This document shows positions 16,032 through 25,491 of a stretch of 45,226 bases of DNA, in pieces. The notes beneath the pieces are model-generated. The model ran no database searches. It worked only from the letters and a program-made list of their open reading frames with translations, and was not told where the DNA came from. The position numbers and the translations under genes were made by a program. The stretch comes from Erysipelotrichaceae bacterium (lineage in GTDB: Bacteria > Bacillota_I > Bacilli_A > Erysipelotrichales > Erysipelotrichaceae). Location of the stretch: assembly GCA_009773735.1 (NCBI GenBank), contig WSYG01000008.1, forward strand, positions 1 to 45,226, read 5' to 3'. Numbering within the stretch: position 1 is the first letter of the stretch; each line of letters opens with the position of its first letter.

Positions 16032-16973
16032 TTATAAACCAGCTTGCTTCAGAATTGTTTTAAGCATCTTGGCTGATTTACGCAATTGTTCTTGCTCACT
16101 AGATGAGAGAGGAACCGGAATGATTCGTTCAATGCCTTGACGTCCTACGACACAAGGAATTGCCATATAGATATCGTTTATGCCTTCCTCACCTGTAAAG
16201 TAGCCACTGACCGTTAGAATCGATTGTTCATCATCCAACAAGGCTTCAGAAATCCTTCTCACAGCCAAAGCAACTGCATAGTTGGTGTAGCCTTTGCGGT
16301 TAATGATTTCATAAGCAGCATTTTTGACATCTTCATGGACCTTATTCTTAAAATCGATGTCGCATTTTTTACCGATCGTGTCACAATATTCATCTATGCT
16401 CATGCCTGCAATTTTAGTCAAGCTCCAAGTAGCAATTTCGGAATCGCCATGTTCTCCAATGATATTGGCATGGATATTTCGGGCATCAACTTTGAAGTGT
16501 TTTGAAAGAATGGATTTGAACCGCGAGGTATCCAAAACCGTTCCAGATCCGATTACGCGATTGGCGGGGAATCCAGAATATTTGTAAGTGATATAAGTTA
16601 GGATGTCGACCGGATTTGAAACGACGAGCAGGATCGCATCAGGGCTGTATTGAGCGAGTTTTGGAACGATGTCTTTAAAAATTGGTATGTTCTTATTAAG
16701 AATATCAAGTCGGGTTTCTCTGGGTTTCTGTCCAATACCTGCAGTGATGATGATCAAATCAGAATCTTTCGTATCCTCAATGGTACCCGCAGTGATGGAA
16801 ACTGTTTTTACGAAAGCTGCTCCATGCGAGAGATCCATGGCTTCTGCTTCGGCTTTGTCCCGATTGACATCCACTAAAACGATATCACTGGCCAGTCCGG
16901 CATCAATGATGGCAAATGCTGAGGTTGAACCGACGAATCCAGCTCCTATGATAGAAATCTTGTTTGTTTTCAT
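16032..16973 (-). CDS. ldh: L-lactate dehydrogenase
   Basis: LDH reduces pyruvate to L-lactate with NADH and re-oxidises NADH during fermentation. The 313-residue protein has the Rossmann motif GAGFVGS at 10-16. Substrate-binding residues are Gln82 and Arg88 in [10 protein letters not shown], Arg151, and the catalytic His175 in IIGEHGDSE. Gln82 instead of Arg favours lactate over malate dehydrogenase. I chose the ATG with TAGGAG seven bases upstream; a longer frame would add 59 residues across the promoter. A TTGTAA-17-TATGAT promoter gives a 12-base leader. It stands alone and its stop lies 11 bases outside an AT-rich gap. Confidence 0.95.
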   Translation of the reverse strand: MKTNKISIIGAGFVGSTSAFAIIDAGLASDIVLVDVNRDKAEAEAMDLSHGAAFVKTVSITAGTIEDTKDSDLIIITAGIGQKPRETRLDILNKNIPIFKDIVPKLAQYSPDAILLVVSNPVDILTYITYKYSGFPANRVIGSGTVLDTSRFKSILSKHFKVDARNIHANIIGEHGDSEIATWSLTKIAGMSIDEYCDTIGKKCDIDFKNKVHEDVKNAAYEIINRKGYTNYAVALAVRRISEALLDDEQSILTVSGYFTGEEGINDIYMAIPCVVGRQGIERIIPVPLSSSEQEQLRKSAKMLKTILKQAGL

Positions 16974-16991
16974 GATTATACTCCTAAGCCC

Positions 16992-17020
16992 ATCATAGAA
17001 TTCCCTTGAACTGATTACAA
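16992..17020 (-). promoter_or_regulatory. ldh promoter
   Basis: Read leftward, TTGTAA, a 17-base spacer and TATGAT predict a start near 16985, leaving a short leader with TAGGAG. Confidence 0.7.
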
Positions 17021-17025
17021 ACAGA

Positions 17026-17042
17026 ATGACTGATCTAGTCAT
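17026..17042. promoter_or_regulatory. palindrome upstream of ldh
   Basis: ATGACT and AGTCAT are perfect inverted repeats with five bases between, just beyond the ldh -35 box and about 160 bases before the divergent gene. This is a candidate activator or repressor site. It does not match the Rex consensus. Confidence 0.4.
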
Positions 17043-17205
17043 ATTTGATATTAACGCAAATGGCTTTATGATCGAACTATTTAGCGAGAAACTCGAGAAA
17101 GTATTGAACTTGGTATACTTTTTTACAGTGGATTGAATGGTATTTTTCAAATAGGGATACTTGGGTTAACCAAAAATTATTTATTGGCTTTATGTTATAG
17201 TATGG

Positions 17206-17655
17206 ATGAATACAGAAATCGAGGTTGAAGATTATCCTATGGAAATCAAAGAAGAAATGAAAGATCAGAAGTATACAGAAGCTTTCTCAGAAGCAAAATT
17301 GTTTGAAAAGATTGTTAAGTTTGCGAAAGTTGCTGGGATTAAAGTTGTTTATCTTGCTTTGCTGCTTTACTACACGCTAAAAAGAGCCACAACTCCTAAA
17401 TGGGCCAAGTCGGTTATTATTGGGGCATTAGGTTATTTCATCTTCCCAATAGATTTCATCCCTGATTTTGTTCCCATTGTTGGTTTTTCTGATGATATAA
17501 CAGCGTTATTATCGGCAGTTGTTGCGGTTGCCATATTTGTAGATGAGCTTACAAAGCAAAAAGCCAAAGCAAAACTTCATGAATGGTTTGGATTTTATGA
17601 AGAAGCTAAACTTGAGCCCATTGATAATAAAATCGACATTCAGAACAAGGCTTAG
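17206..17655 (+). CDS. DUF1232 (YkvA-like) membrane protein
   Basis: This 149-residue protein has an N-terminal charged helical region and the DUF1232 core, WAKSVIIGALGYFIFPIDF followed by IPDFVPIVGFSDD. There are two to three short membrane segments, near 45-60, 65-82 and 92-112. YkvA-like proteins have no settled biochemical role. The ATG chosen lies five bases after an extended -10 box (TGTTATAGT at 17193-17201), so the mRNA would be nearly leaderless. An alternative ATG at 17239 has only a distant GAGG. The gene is divergent from ldh. Confidence 0.8.
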   Translation: MNTEIEVEDYPMEIKEEMKDQKYTEAFSEAKLFEKIVKFAKVAGIKVVYLALLLYYTLKRATTPKWAKSVIIGALGYFIFPIDFIPDFVPIVGFSDDITALLSAVVAVAIFVDELTKQKAKAKLHEWFGFYEEAKLEPIDNKIDIQNKA

Positions 17656-17915
17656 AAAAAAACCAAATTATAAGTAGATGGTTTATTACACGTTTCAGCG
17701 AGCAGTCTATCATCTGAGCACAGAAGAATTGAAACTAATCAATACGCTATTTACAATAAAGCATTCGTTTGTTTTATGTTTAATAATGGTTTATGAAAAA
17801 GATAATCGAATATCTGATTTTAACTTGTTGTAACAATGATCAACTTAGGCATGATTTAGAGTTTTATATCGATTCACAACCAATCAAGAATTAATCTCAT
17901 TATTATATTGCGCAG

Positions 17916-17930
17916 ATGTAAGCGCTATGA
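17916..17930 (+). promoter_or_regulatory. cre-like site before glpK
   Basis: ATGTAAGCGCTATGA matches the cre consensus WTGNAANCGNWNNCW except for one base near the right end. CcpA control of glycerol kinase is common in Bacillota, so the position is sensible. Confidence 0.6.
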
Positions 17931-17953
17931 TAAACTTGAATTAAAGTTAATAA

Positions 17954-19530
<1,577 letters not shown>

Positions 19531-19531
<1 letters not shown>

Positions 19532-19557
19532 ACAAAACACCAAACGGTGTTTTGTTT
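19531..19557. terminator. bidirectional terminator between glpK and the flavoprotein gene
   Basis: A perfect 11-bp stem, AACAAAACACC/GGTGTTTTGTT, has a four-base loop, and A- and T-runs let it serve both convergent genes. It begins in the glpK stop codon. Confidence 0.85.
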
Positions 19558-19577
19558 CTATGTATTAAAGAATTAAT

Positions 19578-21002
19578 CTATTGCCTATCACTTGTTTCAA
19601 GTACTTTTTTTCCTGCAATGCGTCCCATAACCAAACATTCAGTGACTGAACAACTCCCCAAGCGATTGGCACCATGTGTCAATCCGGTGACTTCACCAGC
19701 AGCATACAAACCTTGTATGATTTGGCCATGGTCATCTAACACATGAGTATCACCATCGATCACCAATCCACCAAGAGAATAATGTGTTTTTGGGTTGATT
19801 CTCATGGAGTAAAAAGGAGCAGTCTCAAGAGGACTCATCCAACTTTCAATTGTTTTCTCATAAGTAATGTCATGCTTATCTAGAACCATTTGATTATAAT
19901 CATTGATGGTGTTTTGTAGGTTATCTAGTGGAATCTCATAGTGCTTTGAAAGATGATCCAATGATGGGTGAGATTTAATTACACCTTTTTTTAATGCTAT
20001 GTTAAGATCCCAGGCTGCTTTTTCAACTGCTTGAGCATCTGCGATTCCAATGACATTAATTGTTTCCAGGATTTTGTTGGTCACAATTTTTCGGTTATCA
20101 AGTTCATTCACAAATCTCTTTCCGGTTTTTGTGTCGATCAGAATGCCATAGGAAGATACGATATAATCTCCAAATAAGCCACCATTCCCATACCCAGTTT
20201 CATCATTGGTAGACCATGGCATCCACTGGATTTGATCTAAATTTATGGTTGCGGCAGAAATATCCATACAAGCTTCAAGCACTTCAGCACTGGTTGTTTT
20301 CTTATTGGTGGTTTGAGAAGTGGTGGTGTGATTAGGATTATGTTTATTTATGAAGTTTGCATCTGCCGCAAAACCGCCTGTTGCGACAATGATACCTTGC
20401 GACGCCATCAACTGCTGTGTAATCTTATTATGTTTAGAATCAAGACTATAATTTGTATCGACCATAATCCCAATAACATGATCCTTATCATTTTTTATAA
20501 ATGATTCAACACTGATTCCTGTATAGATTTTTATACCTAGAGCTTCACATTTTTCTTTCATTTTCAAAATCATTGTTGATCCTGAAAGGGGATGTGGCGT
20601 ATAACAACGTGGTACAGAATGACCACCAAAGATATCTACCCGAGGTAAATAATTCACGTTAAGCTCTTCTTTTGACCACATATAAGCTTCTAGTGCATGA
20701 TCACAAACTATTCTAGTTATCGAAGGATCATTGAGACCCTCAGCTGATATCATTATGTCTTCAAACATCTTATCTGCAGAATCAATTATTCCAGAAAGAT
20801 GTTGTTCTGGTGTATCTGGTGCTGCAATACCACCATCACTGATGATTGAATTTCCACCAATGGCTTTCATCTTCTCTAGGACAATGACATTTCCACCATT
20901 TATTTTGCATTCAATGGCAGCTGCTAAACCAGCAAACCCTGAGCCTATGACGATAACATCATTTTTGGTAGGAATAATTGTTTCTGTAAGTTCATGTTTC
21001 AT
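19578..21002 (-). CDS. FAD-dependent fumarate-reductase-like flavoprotein
   Basis: This 474-residue protein is in the FAD-binding-2 family (soluble fumarate reductase, flavocytochrome c flavin domain, urocanate reductase). It has the FAD motif GSGFAGLAAA at about 21-30, a glycine-rich ATGGFAAD strand, and the C-terminal substrate and FAD region THYSLGG plus GANRLGSCS. These hold the His and Arg that bind the carboxylates in this family. The second His expected in fumarate reductases (IQ-x-HPT region) appears replaced in IQWMPW, so the acceptor may be another enoate. There is no secretion signal, haem site or FMN domain, so it is probably cytosolic. AAGG precedes the ATG. It faces away from the fumarase genes. 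Confidence 0.85.
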   Translation of the reverse strand: MKHELTETIIPTKNDVIVIGSGFAGLAAAIECKINGGNVIVLEKMKAIGGNSIISDGGIAAPDTPEQHLSGIIDSADKMFEDIMISAEGLNDPSITRIVCDHALEAYMWSKEELNVNYLPRVDIFGGHSVPRCYTPHPLSGSTMILKMKEKCEALGIKIYTGISVESFIKNDKDHVIGIMVDTNYSLDSKHNKITQQLMASQGIIVATGGFAADANFINKHNPNHTTTSQTTNKKTTSAEVLEACMDISAATINLDQIQWMPWSTNDETGYGNGGLFGDYIVSSYGILIDTKTGKRFVNELDNRKIVTNKILETINVIGIADAQAVEKAAWDLNIALKKGVIKSHPSLDHLSKHYEIPLDNLQNTINDYNQMVLDKHDITYEKTIESWMSPLETAPFYSMRINPKTHYSLGGLVIDGDTHVLDDHGQIIQGLYAAGEVTGLTHGANRLGSCSVTECLVMGRIAGKKVLETSDRQ

Positions 21003-21103
21003 AGTGAAGCCTTCTAATTTCTTAACTCAATTCTAACATGCCTGGAAGCAGCTTTTTAGGATAGAGATGAATAATCATAAAGATGATTGTGTTAATGCAG
21101 TAA

Positions 21104-21307
21104 AAGAGAATAGATTTAAAAGAACGAGCACTCTTAGAGTACTCGTGTTGTAAGATCCAAGGTGTTCGATTAAGTCTAACCATATTAACGGGTTTGATTT
21201 TAGATGTTCATCAAACGGTTGGTTTAGCTGTACTTCTTGGGTCATTGTCAAAGAATAAACCTTCCAAGTTAGGATACGCTATAAAAAGATGTGATGACAG
21301 AGTATAA
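21104..21307 (+). pseudogene. 67-codon open frame without a start, possible gene remnant
   Basis: The 356-base gap between the flavoprotein and fumarase genes has one open frame with no usable start. It codes for a hydrophobic stretch (LTILTGLILD, TVGLAVLLGSL) and a basic tail ending at TAA. It reads like the last part of a membrane protein that lost its 5' end. An imperfect ACGAG/CTCGT hairpin lies in it at 21124-21146. The rest of the gap has a TATAAT at 21303-21308 that can serve the fumarase operon. Confidence 0.25.
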
Positions 21308-21358
21308 TTAAATAAGATGCCTTACACTTCACAAAGTCTAGATTTAAAGGAGAACTCT

Positions 21359-22204
21359 ATGAGAACCATACATGTCAATTTAATCACTGAAACTGTTAAA
21401 GAACTTTGTTTAAAAGCGAATTTTGACATTGGAGATTCCATGTTGAAAGTGTTGGAAGAACGTTTGGGAGATGAAAGTTCACCACTAGGAAAAACTGTTC
21501 TAAAACAAATGATCAATAATGATAAGCTTGCGAAACTTGAAGGTATTGCGATTTGTCAAGATACAGGGATGACTGTCGTCTTTATTGAAGTCGGACAGGA
21601 AGTATCGCTGGTTGGTGGTGATTTCAATGATGCCATTCATCAAGGTGTTCGATTGGCATATAAGGATGGCTTCTTACGTAAATCGGTAGTAGACGATCCG
21701 CTTTTTGATCGAATCAACACCAAAGACAATACCCCAGCCGTCATTCATACCACCATCACAAAAGGGGATCAGATTAAAATTGAAGTGATGCCTAAAGGAT
21801 TTGGCAGTGAAAATATGAGTACGCTTAAAATGTTTCCACCATCTGCTGGATTGAGCGGTGTCAAGAAATTTATTTTGGATACGGTTGAGAAAGCAGGTCC
21901 TAATGCATGTCCACCGATCATTGTTGGGGTTGGTATTGGTGGTACTTTTGAACAAGCCGCTTTGATTTCTAAGAGAGCTCTACTTCGTGGTGTTGGTCAA
22001 AGTAATCCACATCCTAAATATGCTCAACTTGAAATAGAACTGATCCAAGATATCAATCGCTTAGGAATAGGTCCAGCAGGCTTAGGAGGCTCTACAACCG
22101 CTATTTCTGTCAATATTGAACATTATCCAACCCATATCGCATCGATTCCAGTCGCCATCAACATCTGTTGTCATGTCTCTAGACATGCATCAGCGATTAT
22201 TTGA
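21359..22204 (+). CDS. class I fumarase/mesaconase, alpha subunit
   Basis: This 281-residue alpha subunit of a two-subunit Fe-S hydro-lyase (fumarase, also the tartrate dehydratase type) carries the cluster cysteines in IAICQDTGM, in GPNACPPIIVGVGIGGTFE, and in the C-terminal CCHVSRH. The enzyme hydrates fumarate to malate. Class I fumarases are also known to hydrate mesaconate to citramalate, which is relevant because a mesaconate-forming operon lies 3 kb downstream. The start is the ATG with AAAGGAG six bases upstream; an upstream in-frame ATG has no binding site. The beta subunit follows nine bases after the stop. Confidence 0.92.
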   Translation: MRTIHVNLITETVKELCLKANFDIGDSMLKVLEERLGDESSPLGKTVLKQMINNDKLAKLEGIAICQDTGMTVVFIEVGQEVSLVGGDFNDAIHQGVRLAYKDGFLRKSVVDDPLFDRINTKDNTPAVIHTTITKGDQIKIEVMPKGFGSENMSTLKMFPPSAGLSGVKKFILDTVEKAGPNACPPIIVGVGIGGTFEQAALISKRALLRGVGQSNPHPKYAQLEIELIQDINRLGIGPAGLGGSTTAISVNIEHYPTHIASIPVAINICCHVSRHASAII

Positions 22205-22213
22205 GGTAAGTAA

Positions 22214-22771
22214 ATGATGAAAGAAAAACATATTCGATTACCGCTTAATGAAGAAACGATCTTGTCTTTAAAAGCAGGCGACACAGTGTTTTTAAGTGGA
22301 ACCATGATTACAGGAAGAGATGCGGCTCATAATCGTTTGTTTGATTGTTTGAGTCGTGGAGAAACGTGTCCAATAGAACTTAAAGGCGAGGTTATTTATT
22401 ATGTTGGACCAGCTCCAGCAAAACCTGGTCATGCGGTAGGATCAGCTGGTCCTACTTCGAGTTATCGTATGGATGCGTATGCACCAGTATTATTGGATTA
22501 TGGATTAAAAGGCATGATTGGAAAAGGAGATCGAAGCCCTGAAGTCATTGATGCCATCATTCGAAACAAAGCCATCTATTTTGTTGCGATTGGAGGTTTA
22601 GGGGCAACGATTTCTAAGAGTATCTTGAAATCGGAAACTTTATGTTATGAAGATCTTGGAACTGAAGCCATTCAACGCTTTTGGGTAAAGGATTTTCCAG
22701 CCATAGTCGTTATTGATGCTTTTGGGAACAATCTTTATCATCAAGAACAAGCCAAATATAAATCAATCTAG
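22214..22771 (+). CDS. class I fumarase/mesaconase, beta subunit
   Basis: This is the 185-residue beta subunit, matching the C-terminal domain of single-chain class I fumarases. It has the swivelling-domain motifs GTMITGRDAAHNR at about 30-42, the YYVGPAPAKPGHAVGSAGPT substrate region at about 68-87, MIGKGDRS, and VAIGGLGA. The length fits Bacillota beta subunits. GAGGTAAGTA precedes tandem ATG codons. The pair is followed 19 bases later by malic enzyme, giving fumarate to malate to pyruvate in one unit. Tartrate dehydratase is a possible alternative substrate class and sequence motifs alone do not exclude it. Confidence 0.92.
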   Translation: MMKEKHIRLPLNEETILSLKAGDTVFLSGTMITGRDAAHNRLFDCLSRGETCPIELKGEVIYYVGPAPAKPGHAVGSAGPTSSYRMDAYAPVLLDYGLKGMIGKGDRSPEVIDAIIRNKAIYFVAIGGLGATISKSILKSETLCYEDLGTEAIQRFWVKDFPAIVVIDAFGNNLYHQEQAKYKSI

Positions 22772-22790
22772 TATATAAACAGGAGGAACA

Positions 22791-23969
22791 ATGTCTAACA
22801 TCTATGAAAAATCATTGCTTGCACATGCCCAGTGGAAAGGCAAGCTCAGTATCAAATTGAAGTGTGACATCACCAATAAAGATGAATTGAGTTTAGCGTA
22901 TACGCCTGGGGTCGCAGAACCATGTCGCGCCATTGCTCGAAATCCAGAGGATGTGTATAAATATACATCAAAAGGCAACATGGTCGCTGTAATCACCGAT
23001 GGGACAGCAGTATTGGGTTTAGGTGATATTGGTCCAAAAGCTTCGTTACCCGTCATGGAAGGGAAATGTGCCCTGTTTAAAGCCTTTGCAGATATTGATG
23101 CCATACCGATTGCCCTAGATACAAAAGATCCTAAAGAAATCATAGCCATCTGTAAAGCTTTGGCACCTGCTTTTGGAGGTTTTAACCTCGAAGATATATC
23201 AGCCCCAAGATGTGTTGAGATTGAACGAGCACTTAAGCAAGAGCTGGATATCCCTGTCTTTCATGATGATCAACATGGAACTGCAATTGTGGTTGCAGCT
23301 GGTCTCATCAATGCGTTAAAGTTGGTCCACAAAGAATTCAAAGATATTAAAGTGGTCGTTAGCGGAGCTGGTGCAGCTGGTAGTTCAGTTATGTTTATGC
23401 TTCAGAATTTAGGCGTAAAAAACATTTATGGTTTCTCAAAAGAAGGTGTTGTTCGTCGCAGTAATCTTTCAGCTGATTTTTTAACCAAGGAATTGGCAGA
23501 ATTTACCAATCCTCGCGATGAAAATGTGACTTTAGCTCAAGCATTAGTAAACGCGGATGTATTCATTGGGGTATCCGCTCCTCGTTTGGTAACTTCAGAC
23601 ATGATCAAAACCATGGGTAAGGATCCTATTGTATTTGCATTGGCTAATCCTGAACCAGAAATTACAGTTGATGAAGCAAAGGCTGGTGGTGCTTATATCA
23701 TTGGAACTGGTCGATCAGACATGCCCAATCAAGTCAACAATGTCTTAGTATTCCCTGGATTGTTCAGAGGCGCACTGGATGCGAAAGCCACTCAAATCAC
23801 AGAACCGATGAAACTGGCTGCTGCTTATGCACTGGCATCTTTGATCAGTGAAGAAGAGCTTCGCGTTGATTATATAATTCCTTCTGTTTTTGATCCACGC
23901 GTATCTAAAACAATTGCCCTAGAAGTCCTGAAAGTCGCACAAGAAACAGGGATGGTTAGGGTCGCTTAA
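22791..23969 (+). CDS. malic enzyme, NAD(P)-dependent
   Basis: This enzyme oxidatively decarboxylates malate to pyruvate and CO2. The 392-residue short bacterial form has the SLAYTPGVAEPC motif with the catalytic Tyr, ITDGTAVLGLGDIGP, the metal-binding NLEDISAP, HDDQHGTAIV, and a Rossmann fold with VSGAGAAGSS. There is no C-terminal phosphotransacetylase-like domain. AGGAGGAACA gives a strong ribosome binding site. It completes a three-gene unit with the two fumarase subunits. No obvious terminator follows directly; the next transcription signal is a promoter about 25 bases after the stop. Confidence 0.94.
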   Translation: MSNIYEKSLLAHAQWKGKLSIKLKCDITNKDELSLAYTPGVAEPCRAIARNPEDVYKYTSKGNMVAVITDGTAVLGLGDIGPKASLPVMEGKCALFKAFADIDAIPIALDTKDPKEIIAICKALAPAFGGFNLEDISAPRCVEIERALKQELDIPVFHDDQHGTAIVVAAGLINALKLVHKEFKDIKVVVSGAGAAGSSVMFMLQNLGVKNIYGFSKEGVVRRSNLSADFLTKELAEFTNPRDENVTLAQALVNADVFIGVSAPRLVTSDMIKTMGKDPIVFALANPEPEITVDEAKAGGAYIIGTGRSDMPNQVNNVLVFPGLFRGALDAKATQITEPMKLAAAYALASLISEEELRVDYIIPSVFDPRVSKTIALEVLKVAQETGMVRVA

Positions 23970-23991
23970 GCGTGATTCTAAACTTATGAAA

Positions 23992-24020
23992 TTGTTTCTT
24001 ATGAATAGAAGTGATACACT
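23992..24020 (+). promoter_or_regulatory. promoter of the methylaspartate operon
   Basis: TTGTTT, a 17-base spacer and TACACT with an upstream TG predict a start near 24027. A leader of about 118 bases follows. Confidence 0.55.
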
Positions 24021-24088
24021 TAAATTGACCAAGGAGACCATTATAACCATAATGCGTACTTACTTAAAGCAACATTCTTATCCAGTAA

Positions 24089-24113
24089 AACAAGAAGAAC
24101 ATTCTTGTTTTTT
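24089..24113 (+). terminator. leader terminator before the methylaspartate operon
   Basis: An 8-bp perfect stem, AACAAGAA/TTCTTGTT, has a five-base loop and is followed by TTTTTCG. It lies inside the leader, before the first ribosome binding site of the operon. Transcription of the whole operon would therefore have to pass it, which suggests attenuation. A 23-codon frame starts at 24053 and runs through it, with AAGGAG rather far upstream. Confidence 0.55.
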
Positions 24114-24144
24114 CGTTATCTAAACCACATAAGGAGACTAATCC

Positions 24145-25065
24145 ATGAGCCCAAGTATTGAACAATTGAGATATGCGACCTTCTATGCCCCTAGAGGTAG
24201 TCAACGTATGCAGAATCTGGGAAATCAAATTTCTCAGGTGTATTTATTGCCTTCGGATAAGTTGATTGGGATCATCGGCGATGCGGGAAGCGGTAAATCG
24301 CTTTTGATCAAAGGTATGTTTCCCGGTCTTGAATTGACCAATGATGATGATGGGATCAACACTCGTCCTGCGCCTTTGATGCGTGACTATACAAAACATA
24401 AGTTTATTTCTCATACCTATCATATCGATTTAAGATTTGAGCTTGCTTTTTCGCAAGCTTTCGAATTGATCGATGCCATAAAAGCAGCTCTACATGAAAA
24501 AAGACGGGTTATCGTTGAACACTTTGACTCTGTGTATGAACAATTGGGTATTAACGCAGATATCTTGATTGGGATCGGCGAAGAAGTTATTGTTGCTCGA
24601 CCTAATTTATTTGGACCTGAACCAGGAGACATCAAAAAAACAGTGTATAAATCCTTGCTTTTAAGACGCATGGCGCATAGTGCAGAAGATCTTTTAGTCC
24701 ACATATTAGAAAATGATTATCAAGTGGTTTGTGATGGTCATGGAGATGTCAAACACGGATTTATATTGTCTTTCAATAAAAAACCGAGGGTATCATTAGC
24801 TGTCCTTGAAAAAAAAGTTAAAGCGCTCATTCAGCAAGATTTGATCATCAGTTATTTGGATCCAACCCACATCAAGATTGGAAAAGAAATCATTCAATAC
24901 TGTACAGGTCCTAGAACTCATGTGAATTCCACCAAACAAATCGAAAACTTTCGTCTGTTGGAAGATTATGTCTTTGATCCACAGAAACAGTGTTATGAAC
25001 TGGTAGGAATGGTTTCATCTGATGCGATTCAAGATATACATAAAATCAATCACTTTGGTGATTAA
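24145..25065 (+). CDS. P-loop NTPase fused to an alanyl-tRNA-synthetase second-additional-domain-like region
   Basis: This 306-residue protein is the first gene of the glutamate mutase operon. Residues 1-150 hold a Walker A loop GDAGSGKS at 45-52 and helical segments with VEHFDSVYEQ. Residues 165-300 resemble the alanyl-tRNA synthetase editing (SAD) fold: AHSAEDLLVH with His178 and His186, and CTGPRTHVN with Cys253 and His259, where the synthetase has its CxxxH zinc pair. The canonical second His of HxxxH is Asp182. I recall such proteins near glutamate mutase genes in clostridia but know of no demonstrated role. A cofactor-loading or chaperone role is inference only. AAGGAG precedes the ATG. 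Confidence 0.75.
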   Translation: MSPSIEQLRYATFYAPRGSQRMQNLGNQISQVYLLPSDKLIGIIGDAGSGKSLLIKGMFPGLELTNDDDGINTRPAPLMRDYTKHKFISHTYHIDLRFELAFSQAFELIDAIKAALHEKRRVIVEHFDSVYEQLGINADILIGIGEEVIVARPNLFGPEPGDIKKTVYKSLLLRRMAHSAEDLLVHILENDYQVVCDGHGDVKHGFILSFNKKPRVSLAVLEKKVKALIQQDLIISYLDPTHIKIGKEIIQYCTGPRTHVNSTKQIENFRLLEDYVFDPQKQCYELVGMVSSDAIQDIHKINHFGD

Positions 25066-25074
25066 GGAGTAATT

Positions 25075-25491
25075 ATGGAAAAAAGTACTGTTGTGATCGG
25101 TGTCATTGGAGCCGATGTCCATGCTGTAGGCAATCGTATCATTGAATTTGCCCTTGATCATGCAGGATTCAATGTGGTCAACTTAGGAGTCATGGTTTCA
25201 CAAAAAGAATTTGTTGATGCTGCGATCGAAACCAATGCCAAAGCCATTTTTGTATCAAGTTTATATGGACAAGGTGAGCTGGATTGTCGTGGTTTTGGTG
25301 ATTATTGTAAAGAAGCAGGATTAAATAATGTCTTGTTATATGTTGGAGGAAATCTGGTCATCGGTAAGTCTGATTTTGAACCGGTTAAAGAAAAGTATAT
25401 CACTATGGGTTTTGATCGCGTTTATCCGCCAGGCAGCGACATCAATCAAGGCATAGAAGATTTAAAACACGATTTGGAGATCATGGATTAA
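25075..25491 (+). CDS. glmS: glutamate mutase sigma (S) subunit, B12-binding
   Basis: This is the small, cobalamin-binding component of glutamate mutase (methylaspartate mutase), which rearranges L-glutamate to L-threo-3-methylaspartate with adenosylcobalamin. The 138-residue protein has the cobalamin motif DVHAVG (Asp14, His16, Gly19), which supplies the lower-axial His. The conserved VSSLYGQGE and [10 protein letters not shown] strands follow, as in clostridial MutS/GlmS. The length matches the family (about 137). AAGGAG gives a good start. The gene is followed directly, without any gap, by glmL. The symbol here is the mutase component, not glucosamine-6-phosphate synthase. Confidence 0.96.
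   Translation: MEKSTVVIGVIGADVHAVGNRIIEFALDHAGFNVVNLGVMVSQKEFVDAAIETNAKAIFVSSLYGQGELDCRGFGDYCKEAGLNNVLLYVGGNLVIGKSDFEPVKEKYITMGFDRVYPPGSDINQGIEDLKHDLEIMD

Noticed and set aside
16032-16973. Malate dehydrogenase instead of lactate dehydrogenase
   Set aside because: The specificity position carries Gln (GQKPRETR), as in lactate dehydrogenases, not Arg.
16974-17150. 59-residue extension of lactate dehydrogenase
   Set aside because: It would cover the promoter and palindrome. The ATG with TAGGAG gives the normal family start.
23970-24144. Cobalamin riboswitch before the B12-dependent mutase operon
   Set aside because: The gap is short for this class, and only a fragment resembling the B12 box (AGGAGACC) is present. 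The needed junction helices are not seen.
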